Of a DNA stretch of 29,334 nt, positions 1 to 7,174 are shown in pieces. The notes under the pieces are model-generated. The model saw only the letters and a list, made by a program, of their open reading frames with translations. It did not search any database and had not been told where the DNA came from. Origin of the DNA: an uncultured Parabacteroides sp. (GTDB lineage Bacteria; Bacteroidota; Bacteroidia; Bacteroidales; Tannerellaceae); contig NZ_CAJJWO010000064.1 in the NCBI RefSeq assembly GCF_905196875.1, positions 1 through 29,334 of the forward strand, read 5' to 3'. The first letter of the stretch is position 1. Every line of letters begins with the position of its first letter. Both the position numbers and the translations under genes were made by a program.

Positions 1-540
1 AAGTTGGTTATTAAATATATTGAAGCTGAATTGACTTCAAAATATGCTGACAACGACCCGGACAATTTCTCTACTCCGTTTACCACGACGTTTAACTCTT
101 ACCTGGCTTATTTAGAAGGAAAGGGCGTTGCAGGAGTAACTGCCGTTACTATTCCTACAAAAACGGCATTTGATGCTTTGCCTGGTGCTGACGATGCAGC
201 GCGAATAGGGACTGTTGCCGGTTATTTCTATCAGGCTGGTGTTATAACTCACGGAGCTGATATGTACGGTTCTATTTCTTATTACAAGGGTGGGGATACC
301 TATTATACGATCATGATCAAACATGATAATGATACGAATGATACAAACAATAAACTCGGTGAATTCGGGGTTGTTCGTAATTCAGTATATGATATTACCA
401 TTAAATCGATCATGAACCCGGGTTATCCGGTTATCCCGGATCCGGACCCTGAAAAGAAGGATGAAGAAGAAGAAGCCTATATGTCTATTGAGATTGGCAT
501 TAATCCTTGGACTTGGTACGAGCAAGGTGTTGAATTATAA
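1..540 (+). CDS. Mfa1/FimA-type fimbrial major subunit, C-terminal part (5' end outside window)
   Basis: The reading frame is open from base 1 (AAG TTG ...), so the 5' end lies outside the window. The TTG at position 4 is unlikely to be the real start. The 179 visible residues look like the C-terminal half of a Bacteroidales type V fimbrillin: a soluble beta-rich domain, a Pro/Asp/Glu/Lys-rich linker (DPDPEKKDEEEE) and a short final strand, IEIGINPWTWYEQGVEL. In this family the C-terminal strand takes part in subunit polymerisation after the lipoprotein precursor is exported and cut by a gingipain-type protease. The next gene encodes a Mfa2/FimB-like anchor, which supports a fimbrial locus. 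The assignment rests on the C-terminal pattern and on context. The lipobox and the N-terminal domain cannot be checked here. Confidence 0.72.
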   Translation, partial: KLVIKYIEAELTSKYADNDPDNFSTPFTTTFNSYLAYLEGKGVAGVTAVTIPTKTAFDALPGADDAARIGTVAGYFYQAGVITHGADMYGSISYYKGGDTYYTIMIKHDNDTNDTNNKLGEFGVVRNSVYDITIKSIMNPGYPVIPDPDPEKKDEEEEAYMSIEIGINPWTWYEQGVEL

Positions 541-574
541 TTCCGAATAATAGATTCGAAATCTTTTTTATAAG

Positions 575-608
575 AAGTTGTGGGAGTATTCTCCCACAAC
601 TTTGCTTT
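575..608 (+). terminator. Rho-independent terminator after the fimbrillin gene
   Basis: A perfect 12-bp stem (AAGTTGTGGGAG / CTCCCACAACTT) with a TATT loop is followed by TTGCTTTT. It lies 35 bp after the fimbrillin stop codon. In polycistronic fimbrial loci such a site could lower expression of the anchor gene relative to the shaft subunit, but that is inference. Confidence 0.85.
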
Positions 609-756
609 TAACTGATAAGTTTCCGGAGACTTGGTAAAACTTCGGGATTTTTATTCTGACGGAGCAGACCGTTCTGTCCACCGAATTGGAAATAACGAGA
701 AAAGAAGCAATCTCTTTTCCTCTCTTATATATAGAATCATTAGAAAATTTAAAGAT

Positions 757-1722
757 ATGAAGCTAAAAAGCCTATTACATCACATTATCATGTGGATTGT
801 CCTTGCTGGCTCCCTGCTAATGACCTCATGCGACAGCTTTAATGAAGATTTGCCAGAGTGTCGTTTGTATGTTAAGTTCAAGTATGACTATAATATGCTG
901 TTTGCCGATGCTTTCCATACCCAGGTGGATAAAGTAGAGCTTTATGTGTTTGATAAAGATGGTAAATATCTGTTCAAACAGGCGGAAGAAGGAAGCGCAC
1001 TGAGTACGGGGAGTTATCTGATGGTAGTCGAACTCCCTGTCGGCGAGTATCAGTTTATGGCATGGGCAGGTGCTCGCGATTCTTATGATATAACATCTTT
1101 GCAAGCAGGTTCCTCCTCTATAGAGGATTTGAAACTGCAATTGAAACGCGAAGAGTCTCTTATTATCGATAAAGAATTGGAGCCCCTTTGGTATGGCGAG
1201 ATTAATAATGTGACTTTTACCGGTACGACCAATCAGACGGAGGTTATCAATCTGATAAAAGATACCAATAAAGTGAGGTTTGTTTTTCAGGGAAGCAATG
1301 AAGACTCCTGGGGAGTGGATGTGCATGCCTATAATTATGAAATAATCGAATCGAACGGTTATCTGGCACACGATAATTCATTGCTGGAAGACGACAATCT
1401 TAGTTACCGTCCGTATCATATCGAGCAAAAGAATCTGGGTGCAGGAATTGTCGAGCTGAATACCATGCGGTTTCTGGAAGACCGCAACGCCCGTTTTGTT
1501 GTAACAGAAAAGGCTACAGGTAAAAAGGTATTCAATATTAATCTGACTGACTTTCTGGTAATGACAAAGATCGAAGGCCATAATATGAGTGCCCAGGAAT
1601 ATCTCGACCGTGAAAGTGAATATAAGATCGTCTTTTTCTTTGCAGATAATGATCCATGGTTGGCCTTACGGATTAATATCAACGGTTGGACCTGGTATTT
1701 TCAGACGGAAGGAGGATTATAA
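757..1722 (+). CDS. Mfa2/FimB-like fimbrial anchor lipoprotein
   Basis: The 321-residue product starts at ATG 757 with a lipoprotein signal peptide: basic MKLK, a hydrophobic stretch, then LLMTSC with the lipid-modified Cys at residue 25. The frame stays open upstream to a TTG at 631, but that extension would bury the signal peptide, so 757 is preferred. The mature part begins with an acidic DLPEC segment and a repeated beta-strand pattern (LYVKFKYDYNM, VDKVELYVFDKDGKYL) typical of Mfa2/FimB proteins. In Porphyromonas these anchor the fimbria to the outer membrane and limit its length. The protein ends ININGWTWYFQTEGGL, closely resembling the end of the upstream fimbrillin. The leader between the terminator and the ATG (609-756) shows no clear promoter, so read-through from the fimbrillin gene is possible. 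Confidence 0.75.
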   Translation: MKLKSLLHHIIMWIVLAGSLLMTSCDSFNEDLPECRLYVKFKYDYNMLFADAFHTQVDKVELYVFDKDGKYLFKQAEEGSALSTGSYLMVVELPVGEYQFMAWAGARDSYDITSLQAGSSSIEDLKLQLKREESLIIDKELEPLWYGEINNVTFTGTTNQTEVINLIKDTNKVRFVFQGSNEDSWGVDVHAYNYEIIESNGYLAHDNSLLEDDNLSYRPYHIEQKNLGAGIVELNTMRFLEDRNARFVVTEKATGKKVFNINLTDFLVMTKIEGHNMSAQEYLDRESEYKIVFFFADNDPWLALRININGWTWYFQTEGGL

Positions 1723-1749
1723 CCAGTCTTCTCCGCCTATGATCATAAA

Positions 1750-1849
1750 GTTTCTCTCGGATGAAACAATTGTTTCTTCAGGGTGAAACAAAAGTTTCTA
1801 CCTTATGAAACAAATGTTTTACCAGGTAGAGAGTTTCGAATATCGAAAC
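1750..1849. repeat. Tandem array of 22-bp GTTTC-N8-GAAAC palindromic units
   Basis: Five consecutive units start 27 bp after the stop codon of the fimbrial anchor gene. Units 1-3 (1750-1771, 1772-1793, 1794-1815) are exactly 22 bp: GTTTC, eight variable bases, GAAAC, then four A/T-rich bases. Unit 4 (1816-1832) is degenerate and 17 bp long. Unit 5 (1833-1849) is a near-perfect palindrome with GTTTCGA/TCGAAAC arms and a three-base centre. The arms are conserved while the centres differ, so each unit can form a small hairpin. A related array follows the rhamnosidase gene at 29148. The function is unknown to me. Confidence 0.8.
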
Positions 1850-2023
1850 GCTTGTTGGTTGAATGATGCCTATGGTGCGGTTTTGTGGTGATGTCGACCA
1901 GCGAGTTTCGGAAAGCATAAGCCGTGGCGGATTGCTGATCGAAATAGAGTCTTTCGAGGTGTGAAAGGTGTGGTATCAGAACCAAATTCCGCTGGTTAAT
2001 TGATTGAAAAGCAAGATCTTTGT
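1850..2023. other. Intergenic stretch with no gene recognised
   Basis: No reading frame here has a convincing start, codon pattern or recognisable product. The short minus-strand frames across this stretch lack any domain-like sequence. A weak -7-like box (GATCTTTG, 2015-2022, one mismatch to TAnnTTTG) lies at its right end, just before the hairpin-rich segment annotated as a possible small RNA. No matching -33 TTTG was found at the usual 19-21 bp spacing. Confidence 0.4.
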
Positions 2024-2165
2024 AATAAGATAAATGCCACGGAACAAGAGCACCGTGGTCATGTTTTGTTTGTAATGAAGATACTCACCTGTATAATCAG
2101 GTAAGTTTAATATTAATACTAGTGTGGATTCCAGGGGGCAGTGATGTTCTCTGGAATTATTTTTG
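2024..2165 (+). ncRNA. Possible small RNA: three hairpins ending in a terminator-like stem
   Basis: Within about 140 bases there are three separate hairpins. The first is ATG-CCACGG / CCGTGG-T-CAT (2034-2062, one bulge), the second ACCTG-TATAAT-CAGGT (2088-2104 region), and the third ATTCCAG / CTGGAAT (2128-2134 with 2151-2157), followed by TATTTTTG as in a Rho-independent terminator. A weak promoter-like GATCTTTG ends at 2022. No protein-coding frame explains the segment. It could equally be 3' UTR material or chance structure, and I recognise no known RNA family in it. Confidence 0.2.
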
Positions 2166-2178
2166 TGTTTATAGTCAT

Positions 2179-2214
2179 AATAAAAAGGGCTGTCCAAACA
2201 GAGAAAGCCCTTTT
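2179..2214 (-). terminator. Terminator of the HU gene
   Basis: On the minus strand AAAAGGGCT / AGCCCTTTT form a 9-bp stem (2206-2214 with 2183-2191) around a 14-base loop, followed by TATT. It lies 19 bp after the HU stop codon. Confidence 0.75.
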
Positions 2215-2233
2215 AAATTTCATGTATCGCTGC

Positions 2234-2506
2234 TTACTTAATCTGATCGGCTAATTCTGTACCTGCTTTGAATTTAACTGATTTACGTGCAGCAATTTCG
2301 ATTGGTTGTTTTGTTTTCGGGTTGACTCCTTTGCGAGCTGCTTTTTCTGCGACAGAGAAAGATCCAAAACCTAAAAGGGCCACTTTGCCACCTGCCTTTA
2401 ATTCCTGAGATACTGTTTCAACGAAAGCTTCGACAGCTTTTTTTGCATCAGTCTTACTTAGACCGGATTTTTCCGATACAGCTGAGATAAATTCTGTTTT
2501 GTTCAT
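2234..2506 (-). CDS. hup: HU-family DNA-binding protein
   Basis: This 90-residue protein has the usual length and features of HU, a dimeric nucleoid protein that bends DNA. The N-terminal helix is MNKTEFISAVSEKSGLS, GFGSF sits near residues 47-51, and the DNA-binding arm carries RKGVNPKTKQPIEI and ARKSVKFKAG. The ATG at 2506 is the only sensible start. The gene is monocistronic, with its own Bacteroidetes-type promoter (2562-2592) and terminator, and it is divergent from the rhomboid operon. HU is clear. Which paralogue of the several found in Bacteroidales cannot be told from sequence alone. Confidence 0.96.
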   Translation of the reverse strand: MNKTEFISAVSEKSGLSKTDAKKAVEAFVETVSQELKAGGKVALLGFGSFSVAEKAARKGVNPKTKQPIEIAARKSVKFKAGTELADQIK

Positions 2507-2561
2507 GATGGTTTGATAATTAATATGTTAAACAATTCTTGTGATAGCCAGAAAGTCGGTC

Positions 2562-2592
2562 CAAATGTAGTTTTAATTTAATATTCTGCAAA
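2562..2592 (-). promoter_or_regulatory. Promoter of the HU gene (-33 TTTG, -7 TACATTTG)
   Basis: On the minus strand TTTG (2592-2589) and TACATTTG (2569-2562) are separated by 19 bp. This matches the Bacteroidetes housekeeping promoter pattern TTTG / 19-21 bp / TAnnTTTG. It leaves a 5' leader of about 50 bases before the HU start codon. Confidence 0.6.
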
Positions 2593-2664
2593 GGAAAACA
2601 CTGTTTTTTTTATTGATTTACTATGTTTTAGTACTATTTGGCGGAAAAACAATCAAAATATATT

Positions 2665-2672
2665 TACCTTTG
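2665..2672 (+). promoter_or_regulatory. -7 box of the rhomboid operon (TACCTTTG)
   Basis: TACCTTTG fits TAnnTTTG exactly. The nearest upstream TTTG lies 24 bp away, longer than the usual 19-21 bp, so only the -7 element is convincing. If used, transcription would begin around 2677, which rules out the upstream in-frame ATG at 2613 and fixes the rhomboid start at 2685-2694. Confidence 0.4.
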
Positions 2673-2690
2673 CCGCAAATTGATATGTAT

Positions 2691-3401
2691 ATGATGAATC
2701 AAAATGGTTCGGGGTTCTTGAATAGTATACCGCCGGTTACAAAAAACCTTATCATTATTAACCTTCTTTTCTGGGTAGCCAGTCTGGCGTTACCGAAGAT
2801 GGGAATCGACCTGGTGCAGATTTTAGGTTTGCACTTTCCGGGTGTAAAGGATTTTTATCCGTTTCAGTTTGTTTCTTACATGTTTATGCATGATACGCGT
2901 TCTTTCGGGCATGTTTTCTTTAATATGTTCGGGGTATATATGTTCGGACGTGTCCTTGAAAATGTATGGGGGCCGAAGCGCTTCCTTACTTTTTATCTGG
3001 TGACCGGTATTGGAGCCGGAATTGTACAGGAATTGGTCTGGGCCTATTCTGTCCAGTCTTTTGCCAGTGCCAACGGTCTGACGCTTTTCGAACTGGTGAA
3101 GATGGACCCGTCGCTGAATATGATGATAACGGTCGGGGCTTCAGGATCTGTATTCGGTATTTTGCTCGCTTTTGCCATGTTATTTCCGAATGTTCCGTTA
3201 TTCCTGATGTTCATTCCGATACCCATAAAGGCTAAGTATTTTGTTATATTTTATGGATTGGCTGAACTGTTCATGGGCGTCTCCAGCTTTGGAGGAGACA
3301 CTGTGGCGCACTTTGCCCATTTAGGCGGTATGTTGTTCGGTTATTTTATGGTTCGCTACTGGAAAAAGAAAGATGCAGGCAATGGAAAGTATTTTTACTA
3401 A
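2691..3401 (+). CDS. Rhomboid-family intramembrane serine protease (first of a pair)
   Basis: A polytopic inner-membrane protein of about 236 residues with the rhomboid catalytic dyad: Ser in TVGASGSVFG (about residue 151) and His in HFAHLGGMLFG (about residue 210). The family's HxxxN-type helix is visible as GHVFFNMFGVYMFG. Rhomboids cleave transmembrane substrates within the bilayer. The frame extends upstream to ATG 2613, but the -7 box at 2665-2672 makes that unlikely. ATGs at 2685, 2691 and 2694 all remain possible, and 2691 is chosen as giving MMNQNGSG. Its 3' end overlaps the next rhomboid gene by about 20 bp, indicating translational coupling. Substrates are unknown. Confidence 0.88.
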   Translation: MMNQNGSGFLNSIPPVTKNLIIINLLFWVASLALPKMGIDLVQILGLHFPGVKDFYPFQFVSYMFMHDTRSFGHVFFNMFGVYMFGRVLENVWGPKRFLTFYLVTGIGAGIVQELVWAYSVQSFASANGLTLFELVKMDPSLNMMITVGASGSVFGILLAFAMLFPNVPLFLMFIPIPIKAKYFVIFYGLAELFMGVSSFGGDTVAHFAHLGGMLFGYFMVRYWKKKDAGNGKYFY

Positions 3402-4260
3402 TCTGAAGAATACGTTTCGGGCAGGAAATATACTGGCGAAGCTCATATATATAAATGTAGGGCTTTTTATCCTGATCCGGTTGATGGGGGTGATTTTTCT
3501 TCTCTTCAATATCCCCGGGATCTCTTTTCTACAATATCTGCAGATGCCTTCGTCGCCCGAGCTGTTATTATATCGGCCCTGGACGGTTATTACCTATATG
3601 TTTACCCATTTCGATTTCCTTCATATTTTATTTAATATGTTGTGGTTGTATTGGTTTGGTGGGCTGTTCCTGAATTTCTTCAGCGAAAGGCAGCTGGGAG
3701 GGTTGTATCTATTGGGAGGAATTGCCGGTGCAGTTCTGTTTATGTTGGCCTATAATATTTTCCCATATTTCCAGACAGTGGCATCTTCCAGTTATCTGAT
3801 GGGAGCCTCCGCTTCGGTGATGGCAATTGTTTTTGCCGTTTCATTTTACCGGAAAGATCTGGAGATCAATTTATTCCTGATAGGGCGTATCAAGTTGATT
3901 TATCTGGCCCTGTTTACCTTCGTGATCGATTTGCTGGCTATTACTTCCGATAATGCCGGTGGCCATATCGCTCATATTGGCGGTGCGTTATTCGGTATCT
4001 GGTTTGCAATGCGTATAAAGGAAGGAAAAGACCTGACTGCTCCGATGAACCGTATGTTGGATTGGGTGGTGAATCTGGGGAAAAGAAAGCCGAAAATGAA
4101 GGTGACGTATAAGCGTGCTGAAACGGATTACGAGTATAACGCCCGGAAGAACCGTGAGTCGGCCGATCTCGATGCCATTCTGGATAAACTGAAACGTTCC
4201 GGATATGAAAGTCTTTCGGCAGATGAAAAAAAGCAATTATTTGATGCTAGTAAAAAATGA
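3382..4260 (+). CDS. Rhomboid-family intramembrane serine protease (second of a pair) with cytosolic tail
   Basis: A 292-residue protein with about six membrane segments and a hydrophilic C-terminal tail. The dyad is visible as Ser in LMGASASVMA (about 143) and His in GGHIAHIGGALFG (about 198). HFDFLHILFNMLWLYWFG is the conserved helix with His and Asn. The residue after the catalytic Ser is Ala where the classic motif GxSG has Gly. After the last helix about 85 residues are charged (KVTYKRAETDYEYNARKN, then LDAILDKLKRSGYESLSADE). This resembles the short C-terminal domain of Bacteroidetes rhomboids that I believe is catalogued as DUF6576. ATG 3382 is preferred over 3373. The stop overlaps the following gene by ATGA, so the three genes form one operon. 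Confidence 0.86.
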   Translation: MESIFTNLKNTFRAGNILAKLIYINVGLFILIRLMGVIFLLFNIPGISFLQYLQMPSSPELLLYRPWTVITYMFTHFDFLHILFNMLWLYWFGGLFLNFFSERQLGGLYLLGGIAGAVLFMLAYNIFPYFQTVASSSYLMGASASVMAIVFAVSFYRKDLEINLFLIGRIKLIYLALFTFVIDLLAITSDNAGGHIAHIGGALFGIWFAMRIKEGKDLTAPMNRMLDWVVNLGKRKPKMKVTYKRAETDYEYNARKNRESADLDAILDKLKRSGYESLSADEKKQLFDASKK

Positions 4261-5372
4261 GTGAAGGACTTAAAACATTAAAGCTGTTATTCAAATCATT
4301 GTTCGTGCTGGCCAATGTATTGGTTGTCGTGCTGTTTGTCGCTTCAGCTTACTCGGATCGTGTGGCTCCGGATACAGCCCTTGTTTTTTCTTATCTGGGA
4401 CTGGCTTTTCCTGTTTTATGTGTCCTGAATTTTTGTTTTGTACTTTATTGGTTATTCCTGTGGGAATGGCGCTTCCTGCTGATCGGGTTAAGTGCTTTTC
4501 TGATCTGTTGGGGACCGGTGAAGAAGTATTTTCCTTATCATGCCCATGTTGAGGATATTCCGAAAGAGAACGTGCTTAAGGTGCTTACTTATAATGTGAT
4601 GGGTTTTGCCTACAAGGATCACACTAAAGAGTCGCCTAATAAAATAGTGCAGTATATCGCTGCTTCAGGGGCGGATGTGGTTTGTTTGCAGGAATATGCA
4701 GTCAGCAGGTCGGATAAATTCCTGACTCCTCAGAAATTGTATACAGCACTCGATATGTATCCTTACCGTTCGATAATACCTATCAGTTCGTCCCGTTATA
4801 TGAATTTTGGTATTGCGGTATTCTCCAAGTATCCGATTTCGAACTCACGCAGGATAAAATACGAGAGCGAATCTAACGGATCGTCTGTTCATGAGTTGGA
4901 CGTGAATGGGAAAAAACTGACATTGATTAATAACCATCTCGAGTCATTTAAACTGACAATGGAAGACCGAAGTCGTTATACCGCATTTATAAAGAATATA
5001 GGAACAGATACTTTCGACGGTATAAAAGGGGCTTTGGAGCAGAAGTTGGGACCGGCTTTCAAAATACGGGCCAAACAGGCTGAGGCGGTAAGTTCTGAAG
5101 TGGAAAGAGCTAAAGGCGATTATATATTAGTTTGCGGTGACTTTAATGACACGCCGATTTCATATGCTCACCGGACTATCCAGGGACCATTGGTCGATTC
5201 ATTTGCCGAATCGGGGCGGGGTATGGGGGTTACGTATAACCAGAATATGTTCTTGTTTCGTATAGATAATATCCTACATTCCCCGAATATGAAATCAGTG
5301 AATTGTACGGTCGATAAGATACGCTATTCAGACCACTATCCGTTGTGGTGCTATCTGACAATGGAAGATTAA
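4257..5372 (+). CDS. Membrane-anchored endonuclease/exonuclease/phosphatase (EEP) family protein
   Basis: The 371-residue protein has three predicted N-terminal membrane helices (about 11-31, 42-64, 70-86), then an EEP fold. The metal and catalytic motifs appear in order: LTYNVMGF (Asn 113), CLQEY (Glu), NNHLES (His), CGDFNDTPIS (Asp/Asn) and YSDHYPLW (Asp-His). The family covers nucleases, lipid phosphatases and phosphodiesterases, and the true substrate cannot be told from sequence. With an even number of exported termini uncertain, the side of the membrane on which the enzyme sits is not settled. It starts inside the stop codon of the second rhomboid gene (ATGA) and is the last gene of that operon. 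Its TAA overlaps the U-tract of the convergent DUF4468 terminator. Confidence 0.85.
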   Translation: MSEGLKTLKLLFKSLFVLANVLVVVLFVASAYSDRVAPDTALVFSYLGLAFPVLCVLNFCFVLYWLFLWEWRFLLIGLSAFLICWGPVKKYFPYHAHVEDIPKENVLKVLTYNVMGFAYKDHTKESPNKIVQYIAASGADVVCLQEYAVSRSDKFLTPQKLYTALDMYPYRSIIPISSSRYMNFGIAVFSKYPISNSRRIKYESESNGSSVHELDVNGKKLTLINNHLESFKLTMEDRSRYTAFIKNIGTDTFDGIKGALEQKLGPAFKIRAKQAEAVSSEVERAKGDYILVCGDFNDTPISYAHRTIQGPLVDSFAESGRGMGVTYNQNMFLFRIDNILHSPNMKSVNCTVDKIRYSDHYPLWCYLTMED

Positions 5373-5400
5373 AAAAGGAGACGCCTTTACAGGCATCCCC
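5371..5400 (-). terminator. Terminator of the DUF4468 operon
   Basis: Read on the minus strand, GGGGATGCCT-GTAA-AGGCGTCTCC pairs along all ten positions (two as G-U wobbles) and is followed by TTTTTT. On the plus strand the wobbles become A-C mismatches, so the element favours leftward transcription. The T-run reaches the stop codon of the EEP gene. Confidence 0.75.
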
Positions 5401-5427
5401 TTACATTATATATATATATAACCTTTT

Positions 5428-5988
5428 TTAGTCTTCCTGTGTTGCGTCGAATACTTCTCCGAACAGATTTTCTGCAAAAAAGAAAGTAGCATTACAGAAT
5501 AACAGAGGGTCTTTAATCACAGCGATTGTGTTCGACTTGCCGTTGTTGGCTATGACATTCTCTGCCGGATAGGTTTTGAACTTCTTCTCATTTGTCGGAT
5601 CGTACTGATAAGAGATATCTGTTAGTTCGATGGTATACTTTTCATCGTAGCAGTATATTCTCATTTTATATTTGACAATCGTTTTGTCTGTGTCGTTCAG
5701 AAGCAACTCTACCTTTGAGTTTATATTAATCGTTCCTTTCGACTTGCTGGATGTTACGCTCGACAGGAATACATCCTTGCCGTAGTTCTTTTTGGCCCAC
5801 TTGTCGATAGCGTTGAACAATTCGCCTTTTTTCATGCCTTCCGCATCGACGTCATCACTATAGCATACTTTCCCGTCTTTCATGGGAGCGCATGACTCTA
5901 CAGAACCTTTGTGTCCCTGCGCTATCGCCAGCAAGGGACACATTAGCATCAACAACAACAGTATATTCTTTGTTATTTTCATAATCAT
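5428..5988 (-). CDS. DUF4468 domain-containing exported protein
   Basis: An exported protein of 186 residues: MIMKITKN, a Leu/Met-rich core and a cleavage site near LAIAQG form a signal peptide. The body has the pattern of DUF4468: DGKVCYSDDVD, then helix FNAIDKWAKKNYGKD, then strands ending MRIYCYDEKYTIELTDISYQYD. The function of the family is unknown. The start at 5988 is chosen because its ATG overlaps the TGA of the upstream gene (ATGA). The in-frame ATG at 5997 would overlap by 13 bp. It is a shorter, diverged paralogue of its upstream neighbour and the second gene of that operon. Confidence 0.7.
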   Translation of the reverse strand: MIMKITKNILLLLMLMCPLLAIAQGHKGSVESCAPMKDGKVCYSDDVDAEGMKKGELFNAIDKWAKKNYGKDVFLSSVTSSKSKGTININSKVELLLNDTDKTIVKYKMRIYCYDEKYTIELTDISYQYDPTNEKKFKTYPAENVIANNGKSNTIAVIKDPLLFCNATFFFAENLFGEVFDATQED

Positions 5989-7004
5989 CTGATCCATACG
6001 TTAAGGATTTCACCGATAATGATTTTTTGTGTTCCTTCGGTCGACTCCCCTTGTTTGACACACTGAATCATAAACCAGGTTTCCGGATCGTCCTGTTTGT
6101 TGAAAGAAATTGTGTAAAAGTCGTTATCTTTAATTGCTTTATACACTTCACTGTCCGGGCTGATAGAGATAGAAGCGATGTTCTTTCCGAACATCTTACC
6201 CATTTCTTTCCAGGTGGCATAATGTTCTACCAAAGTTCCATTCTCACCGGGTGTTACCTGCATCTTGCTTCCCGGTAACATATTCAATAATGTCGACGGG
6301 ATCTTATCCGGCTCGAACGTACTTAATCCCTGGCATACTTCAATGTTGTTGACCGGTGCTTTAGTTATCTGTTGTGCGGGAACTGTGGCCGGAGCTGTTT
6401 GCTGTTGTACGGGAGCTACCGCATAAGCCGGAGTGACAACACCTGCCGGCTGGATACCAAAGGCTGCATCTGCACTCTTGAACATTTCGTCTGCTAAATC
6501 GATGGTTTTACGACGGAACTTGCCGTTACCACGGTTCAGTTTATCTTTTTTCTTGTTCAATGCAAACTTGTCTGTGATCCATTCTTCCGCAGTATATTTT
6601 TCGGGCTCACGCTGATAGGATACGTTGTATTCGTAGCGGATGCCGGTCATTTTGATCTTTGCTGAATTATTTTCACATTCTATCGTTACGCGATAGTTTA
6701 TCAATGAACGGTCCAGTGATAATGCAGTGCTTTGGAATACAAGGTATTCTTCACCTACAGCAGCGATATCGCCTTTGTCTTTATCGGAATAAACCAGGCG
6801 ACGTCCGTCTTCACTGAAGTATTTCTGTGCCCAAGAATACATAATATCATAAATCTGATCCTTTGAAAGGGAGGGTATACTTATCTCTTTGGAAAATACA
6901 ACTTTGCCCTCATCTTCAGTTACAGCACCGGCTAAATACTTCTGATCCTCCTGAGCTATAAGCAGGGAAGGAATGAATAAAAGGAATAATAAAAGATGTT
7001 TCAT
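5985..7004 (-). CDS. DUF4468 domain-containing exported protein with extra C-terminal domain
   Basis: The 339-residue product starts with a signal peptide (MKHLLLFLLFIPSLLIAQ). The in-frame ATG at 7031 would add nine residues ahead of it and lies on top of the -7 box, so ATG 7004 is preferred. Residues about 20-160 match DUF4468: GKVVFSKEISIPSLSKDQIY, helix YDIMYSWAQKYFSEDG, strands ending ATVECE-like and KIKMTGIRYEYN. A Pro/Ala/Gln/Val-rich linker (about 190-225) leads to a C-terminal domain of about 110 residues (STFEPDKIPSTLLNMLPGSK, then FYTISFNKQDDPETWFMI) that I do not recognise. It overlaps the downstream paralogue by ATGA. Confidence 0.7.
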   Translation of the reverse strand: MKHLLLFLLFIPSLLIAQEDQKYLAGAVTEDEGKVVFSKEISIPSLSKDQIYDIMYSWAQKYFSEDGRRLVYSDKDKGDIAAVGEEYLVFQSTALSLDRSLINYRVTIECENNSAKIKMTGIRYEYNVSYQREPEKYTAEEWITDKFALNKKKDKLNRGNGKFRRKTIDLADEMFKSADAAFGIQPAGVVTPAYAVAPVQQQTAPATVPAQQITKAPVNNIEVCQGLSTFEPDKIPSTLLNMLPGSKMQVTPGENGTLVEHYATWKEMGKMFGKNIASISISPDSEVYKAIKDNDFYTISFNKQDDPETWFMIQCVKQGESTEGTQKIIIGEILNVWIR

Positions 7005-7028
7005 GGTGAATTCTGTGTTTTTTATGGG

Positions 7029-7036
7029 CAAAGATA
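7029..7036 (-). promoter_or_regulatory. -7 box upstream of the DUF4468 operon (TATCTTTG)
   Basis: On the minus strand TATCTTTG matches TAnnTTTG exactly, 25 bp before the ATG at 7004. No TTTG is present at the expected -33 position. Confidence 0.4.
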
Positions 7037-7112
7037 TATAATTGTACTTGAAATTAACTATGAGAGTGACAAATAATTAATCATATTGCTATATGACAAA
7101 GAAAAAAAAGCC

Positions 7113-7120
7113 TATATTTG
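7113..7120 (+). promoter_or_regulatory. -7 box upstream of secDF (TATATTTG)
   Basis: TATATTTG matches TAnnTTTG exactly and lies 54 bp before the secDF ATG. An upstream TTG is 24 bp away rather than 19-21, so the -33 element is uncertain. Confidence 0.45.
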
Positions 7121-7174
7121 CACCCTGTGAAAAAACGAAAATAAATAATGTAATAACATAAACTCAAGATTCAA

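Noticed and set aside
631..756. N-terminal extension of the fimbrial anchor protein from a TTG start
   Set aside because: It would put 42 residues ahead of a clear lipoprotein signal peptide; the ATG at 757 fits the lipobox position.
826..1371. 181-codon minus-strand frame opposite the fimbrial anchor gene
   Set aside because: The plus-strand frame has a lipobox and family-like beta pattern; the minus frame has no start context or domain.
1750..1849. CRISPR-like array
   Set aside because: The repeat arms are only 5 bases, the period is 22 bp, the variable centres are 8 bp, and no cas genes are nearby. Spacers of 25-40 bp are absent.
5407..5421. Short (TA)7 run as a phase-variation repeat
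   Set aside because: It lies between two convergent genes, outside any promoter or start, and is too short to argue for a switch.
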